DNA of 64,000 nt, taken from the NCBI RefSeq assembly GCF_036226505.1, contig NZ_CP108484.1, forward strand, positions 1,054,001 to 1,118,000, read 5' to 3'. Made by a program: the position numbers and the translations under genes. The DNA comes from Kitasatospora sp. NBC_01246 (lineage in GTDB: Bacteria; Actinomycetota; Actinomycetes; Streptomycetales; Streptomycetaceae). Below are positions 62,001 to 64,000 of this stretch, one piece after another. Positions within the stretch are counted from its first letter, which is position 1. The number at the start of each line of letters is the position of its first letter. The notes beneath the pieces are model-generated. The model made no database searches. It saw nothing but the letters and a program-made list of their open reading frames with translations, and had not been told where the DNA came from.

Positions 62001-63980
62001 GGTGCGCAGCACCTCGTGCCGGCGGACCACCTCGCTCAGCGCCCGGCCGAGGGCGAAACGGTCCAGCGTGCCGACGGCGCGGAAGCGCAGCGGCACGTTG
62101 TAGAGCGGACTGCCGGGCTCCAGCGACTCGTGCAGCCAGAGCTCGCGCTGGAAGCCGGTGGGGCGGGCGGGCAGCGCGGCCTCCCGCACGGGCGGGGCGA
62201 CGGACGGACGGCCGCCGCCCCCCTTGGCGACCCGGACGGCGAGCGCGGCGACGGTCGGCGCGGCGAAGAACTCGGCCAGCGGGACGCGGGTGCCGTAGGC
62301 GCGCTCGATCCGGGCGAGCAGTCCGGCGGCGAGCAGCGAGTGCCCGCCGAGGTCGAGGAAGACGTCGTGCACGCCGACCCGCGGGACGCCGAGCAGTTGC
62401 TGCCAGAGCTCGGCGATCCCGGTCTCGACCGGGGTGCGGGGCGCGACGAACAGCTCCTGGTCGCCCCGGCTCCGGGCGACCGGCGGGAGCGCCCTGCGGT
62501 CGGTCTTGCCGTTGGGGGTCAGCGGCAGCCGCGCCAGCACGCCGACGGCCAGCGGCACCATGTAGCCGGGCAGCGCCGCGGCGCAGTGCGCGCGCAGCTC
62601 GGCCGCGGTGGGGTCGGCGGCGCCGGGCCCGGGCTGGACGAAGGCGGCGAGGTAGTCGCCGGCCTCGTCCCGCTGGACCACGGCGGCGGCGGCCTCGACG
62701 GCGGGGTGGGTCGCGAGCACCGCCTCGATCTCGCCCAGCTCGACGCGGAAGCCGCGTACCTTCACCTGGTGGTCGACCCGGCCGTGGTACTCCAGCTCCC
62801 CGCCCGGCAGGCGGCGCACCAGGTCCCCGGTGCGGTAGCAGCGCTCGCCGTCGACGGTGACGAAGCGCTCCTCGGTGAGGTCCGGGCGGCCGTGGTAGCC
62901 GCGGGCGAGGCCCTCGCCGGAGAGGTACAGCTCACCGATGCCGCCGTCCGGTACGGCGCTCCGGCGCTCGTCGAGCACGTGGCCGGTGGTGCCGGGCAGC
63001 GGGCGGCCGATCAGCGGCTCCTCGCTGCCGCCCCGGTCGACCAGCGACCAGGTGGAGTAGACGGTGTCCTCGGTGGGCCCGTAGAGGTTGTAGACCCGCT
63101 CGACCCGCGGTTCGCCGTAGACCTGGTCGGCCAGCCGGCGCGGCAGCGCCTCGCCCGCCAGGTTGACCACGCGGACGCCGCCCGGCAGGCCCCTGCCGCC
63201 GGGAAGGGCGCCACCGCGCAGCAGCGCCGCCATGGCGCTCGGCACGGTGTTGACCAGGGTCACCTCGTCGCGGGCCGGCAGCTCGGGCAGGGCGAGGACG
63301 TTCTCCGCCACCACGACCGTGCCGCCGACGGCGAGCGGGAAGAACAGCTCGTAGACCGAGATGTCGAAGCAGACCGAGGTGCCGAACAGCACGCCCGCGA
63401 CGTCGGCCGGCCCGTAGGTCCGGGCGGCCCAGCGGAGCATCGCGTTGACGCCGCGCTGGGTGACCGCGACGCCCTTGGGCCGGCCGGTGGAGCCGGAGGT
63501 GTAGAGGACGTAGGCGAGGGAGTCGGCGCCGGCGCCCGGGGCGAGCGGTGCGCGGGGGCTCTCGGCGTCCGTGTACAGCAGGGTCGCGCCGGCGCCGGCC
63601 AGCAGGTGCTCGTGGGCGCGGTCGGTGAGGACCACGGGCGCCTGCGCGTCGCCGATCACCAGCTCCAGCCGGTCCCGCGGGTAGGCCGGGTCGAGCGGCA
63701 CGTAGGCGCCGCCGGCCCGCAGGACCGCCAGCAGGGCGATCACGAGGTCCGCCGTGCGCGGCAGGCAGACCGCCACCAGGGTTTCGGCGCGTACTCCTGC
63801 GGCGGCCAGGCGGCCGGCCATCGCGTCGACGGCGGCGGCCAGCTCGCGGTAGGTCAGCCGCCGGTCGCCGTCGATCACCGCCGTCGCCCCGGGGGTCCGG
63901 CCGACCTGTGCGTCGACCAGATCGGCCAGCGAGGCCGTCGGGTCCGGTGGAGCCAGTGGAGGAAGTCCCGTCGAACTCAT
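59031..63980 (-). CDS. NRPS with A-PCP-C-A-PCP (initiation and second module)
   Basis: 1649 residues from ATG 63980, after AGGAG (a TTG at 63983 is less likely). Order: A1 (about 20-500), PCP1 (about 510-585, Ser548 in LGGHS), C (about 605-1030, HHAAMDG at 733-739), A2 (about 1050-1540), PCP2 (about 1550-1620, Ser1582). Starting with an A domain, it initiates synthesis. By-eye pocket codes: A1 D-I-Y-N-N-A-L-V-Y-K, close to a recalled alanine code; A2 D-I-L-Q-L-G-L-V-W-K, close to the glycine code DILQLGLIWK. No epimerase is present. The C-terminus is acidic (LLDEIDEIDGMDGMDAEDG) and probably docks with the basic N-terminus of the next protein, whose gene overlaps by four bases. Confidence 0.92.
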   Translation of the reverse strand: MSSTGLPPLAPPDPTASLADLVDAQVGRTPGATAVIDGDRRLTYRELAAAVDAMAGRLAAAGVRAETLVAVCLPRTADLVIALLAVLRAGGAYVPLDPAYPRDRLELVIGDAQAPVVLTDRAHEHLLAGAGATLLYTDAESPRAPLAPGAGADSLAYVLYTSGSTGRPKGVAVTQRGVNAMLRWAARTYGPADVAGVLFGTSVCFDISVYELFFPLAVGGTVVVAENVLALPELPARDEVTLVNTVPSAMAALLRGGALPGGRGLPGGVRVVNLAGEALPRRLADQVYGEPRVERVYNLYGPTEDTVYSTWSLVDRGGSEEPLIGRPLPGTTGHVLDERRSAVPDGGIGELYLSGEGLARGYHGRPDLTEERFVTVDGERCYRTGDLVRRLPGGELEYHGRVDHQVKVRGFRVELGEIEAVLATHPAVEAAAAVVQRDEAGDYLAAFVQPGPGAADPTAAELRAHCAAALPGYMVPLAVGVLARLPLTPNGKTDRRALPPVARSRGDQELFVAPRTPVETGIAELWQQLLGVPRVGVHDVFLDLGGHSLLAAGLLARIERAYGTRVPLAEFFAAPTVAALAVRVAKGGGGRPSVAPPVREAALPARPTGFQRELWLHESLEPGSPLYNVPLRFRAVGTLDRFALGRALSEVVRRHEVLRTAFADRDGEVTAEIRPPYPVDVPLLDLAGAGEEELDAALRTEAARALDLAGGQLLRALAVRTGTDRHELLITVHHAAMDGWAAGLLLAELGRAYQGGELAEPQLQFSDIARWEERAHAAARDGALRWGDGLFGLDADQHLPGDRPHPNPYDTAGRRIARRLDTELIRATERWAAQEGASLYMAVLAALGGVLHRYSGRTDLAVLSPFAVRPVPELEQVLGSLINTVALRFDAAGTDTFRELVARVRPVVLEAAEHSGYPFLEHVRRVGGSAGLTASPIAQVLLAVQNHPVAGLELPGLSLQFVAEVCNGTAKTDLSLFLEFPAEGPLLSAEYRTSRYDERSVRAALDHLVALLAAAVAEPDRPLGELAMLPATGPEAVAPAEGPAAALPDLRLHELVAAQAARTPEAVAVSADDGVLDYAGLDATAGRLAHLLAGHGAGPGTLVAVAVRRGRLLPAALLGVLRSGAAYLPLDIDQPLARNRAVLDDAGVTLLVAERSTAGDALLDGRTVVLVDGPQAAAAPELPAVPVGPEDRAYLLYTSGSTGTPKGVAVPHRAIVNFLTSMGREPGLTASDVMAAVTTVTFDIAGLELWLPLVTGARVEIADRATATDGRALADWLERRAVTHLQATPATWRLLLEADWPGRPGLTALCGGEALTADLAETLLKRTGALWNLYGPTETTVWSTIQRVTPELAAHGGVVALGAPVANTRLHLLDTAGRPVPVNGIGELCIAGDGVALGYHGRPDLTAERFVPEPGRPEGAPMYRTGDLACRRADGRLEYHGRTDAQVKLRGFRIELGEIEAALTAVPGVTAGAARLADGPAGPVLAGYAVTDGTVGEDALRTALGARLPDYMVPAALVLLDRLPLTPSGKIDRAALPVPPSGGAGAPPEGDCEELLADLWQEVLGVERVSRHDDFFSLGGHSLLATRMAARVRDTFEIDLPLRSVFESRTLAAMARRIEERLLDEIDEIDGMDGMDAEDGIGALTGETV

Positions 63981-64000
63981 CAACTCTCCTGAGGGATGGC

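Overview
The window is high-GC actinobacterial DNA, most likely from Streptomyces or Kitasatospora (inference). Supporting signs are near-universal G/C at third codon positions, GTG starts, GTGA/ATGA stop-start overlaps, several leaderless-type promoters (TANNNT six bases before ATG), a mycothiol conjugate amidase, an F420-type reductase and a complete CebR-controlled cellulose/cellobiose locus. No tRNA, rRNA, CRISPR array or origin was seen.

Layout. 1-3391: start of an MFS exporter with an operator-like palindrome, an ArsR-type regulator, a PNPOx-fold protein and a Tat-exported berberine-bridge-type FAD oxidase. 4266-9592: a two-gene operon with an epsilon-poly-L-lysine synthetase-type membrane NRPS (A-PCP, six membrane segments, three tandem C-terminal domains, lysine-like specificity code) overlapping an M1 metallopeptidase. 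9650-14659: a GH18 chitinase with a DasR-like operator, a secreted lipase and a serine beta-lactamase-family hydrolase. 15445-17276: an olsB-olsA pair for ornithine lipid. 17578-26066: prolyl iminopeptidase, a YdcF/SanA membrane protein, a thioesterase, a secreted PHB-depolymerase-type esterase, mca divergent from a TetR regulator with a palindrome in between, a DUF6445-like protein and murQ.

26.1-29.4 kb is an accessory patch: two transposase relics flank an AAC(3)-I-like acetyltransferase, followed by a VOC protein, a frameshifted methyltransferase and an isochorismatase-fold protein without the usual cysteine. 30066-41102 is a carbohydrate locus: GH5 and GH6 cellulases, cebR, cebEFG and bglC, with four 14-bp CebR-type palindromes. 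Extracellular cellulases release cellobiose, CebEFG imports it (the ATPase is not here), and BglC hydrolyses it and so removes the inducer of CebR. A cystathionine beta-synthase and a xylFGH-type ABC importer follow.

46988-53408 holds small hypothetical genes, a cytochrome b (qcrB) without its qcrC/qcrA partners, a secreted beta-propeller protein and an F420-type reductase. 53464-63980 (minus) is a three-module NRPS on two proteins. The first is A-PCP-C-A-PCP; the second is C-A-PCP-TE with a complete MFS exporter fused to its C-terminus and a cysteine at the thioesterase nucleophile position. This NRPS and the poly-lysine-type operon are the most notable contents. The window ends just upstream of the first NRPS gene, so the cluster may continue.
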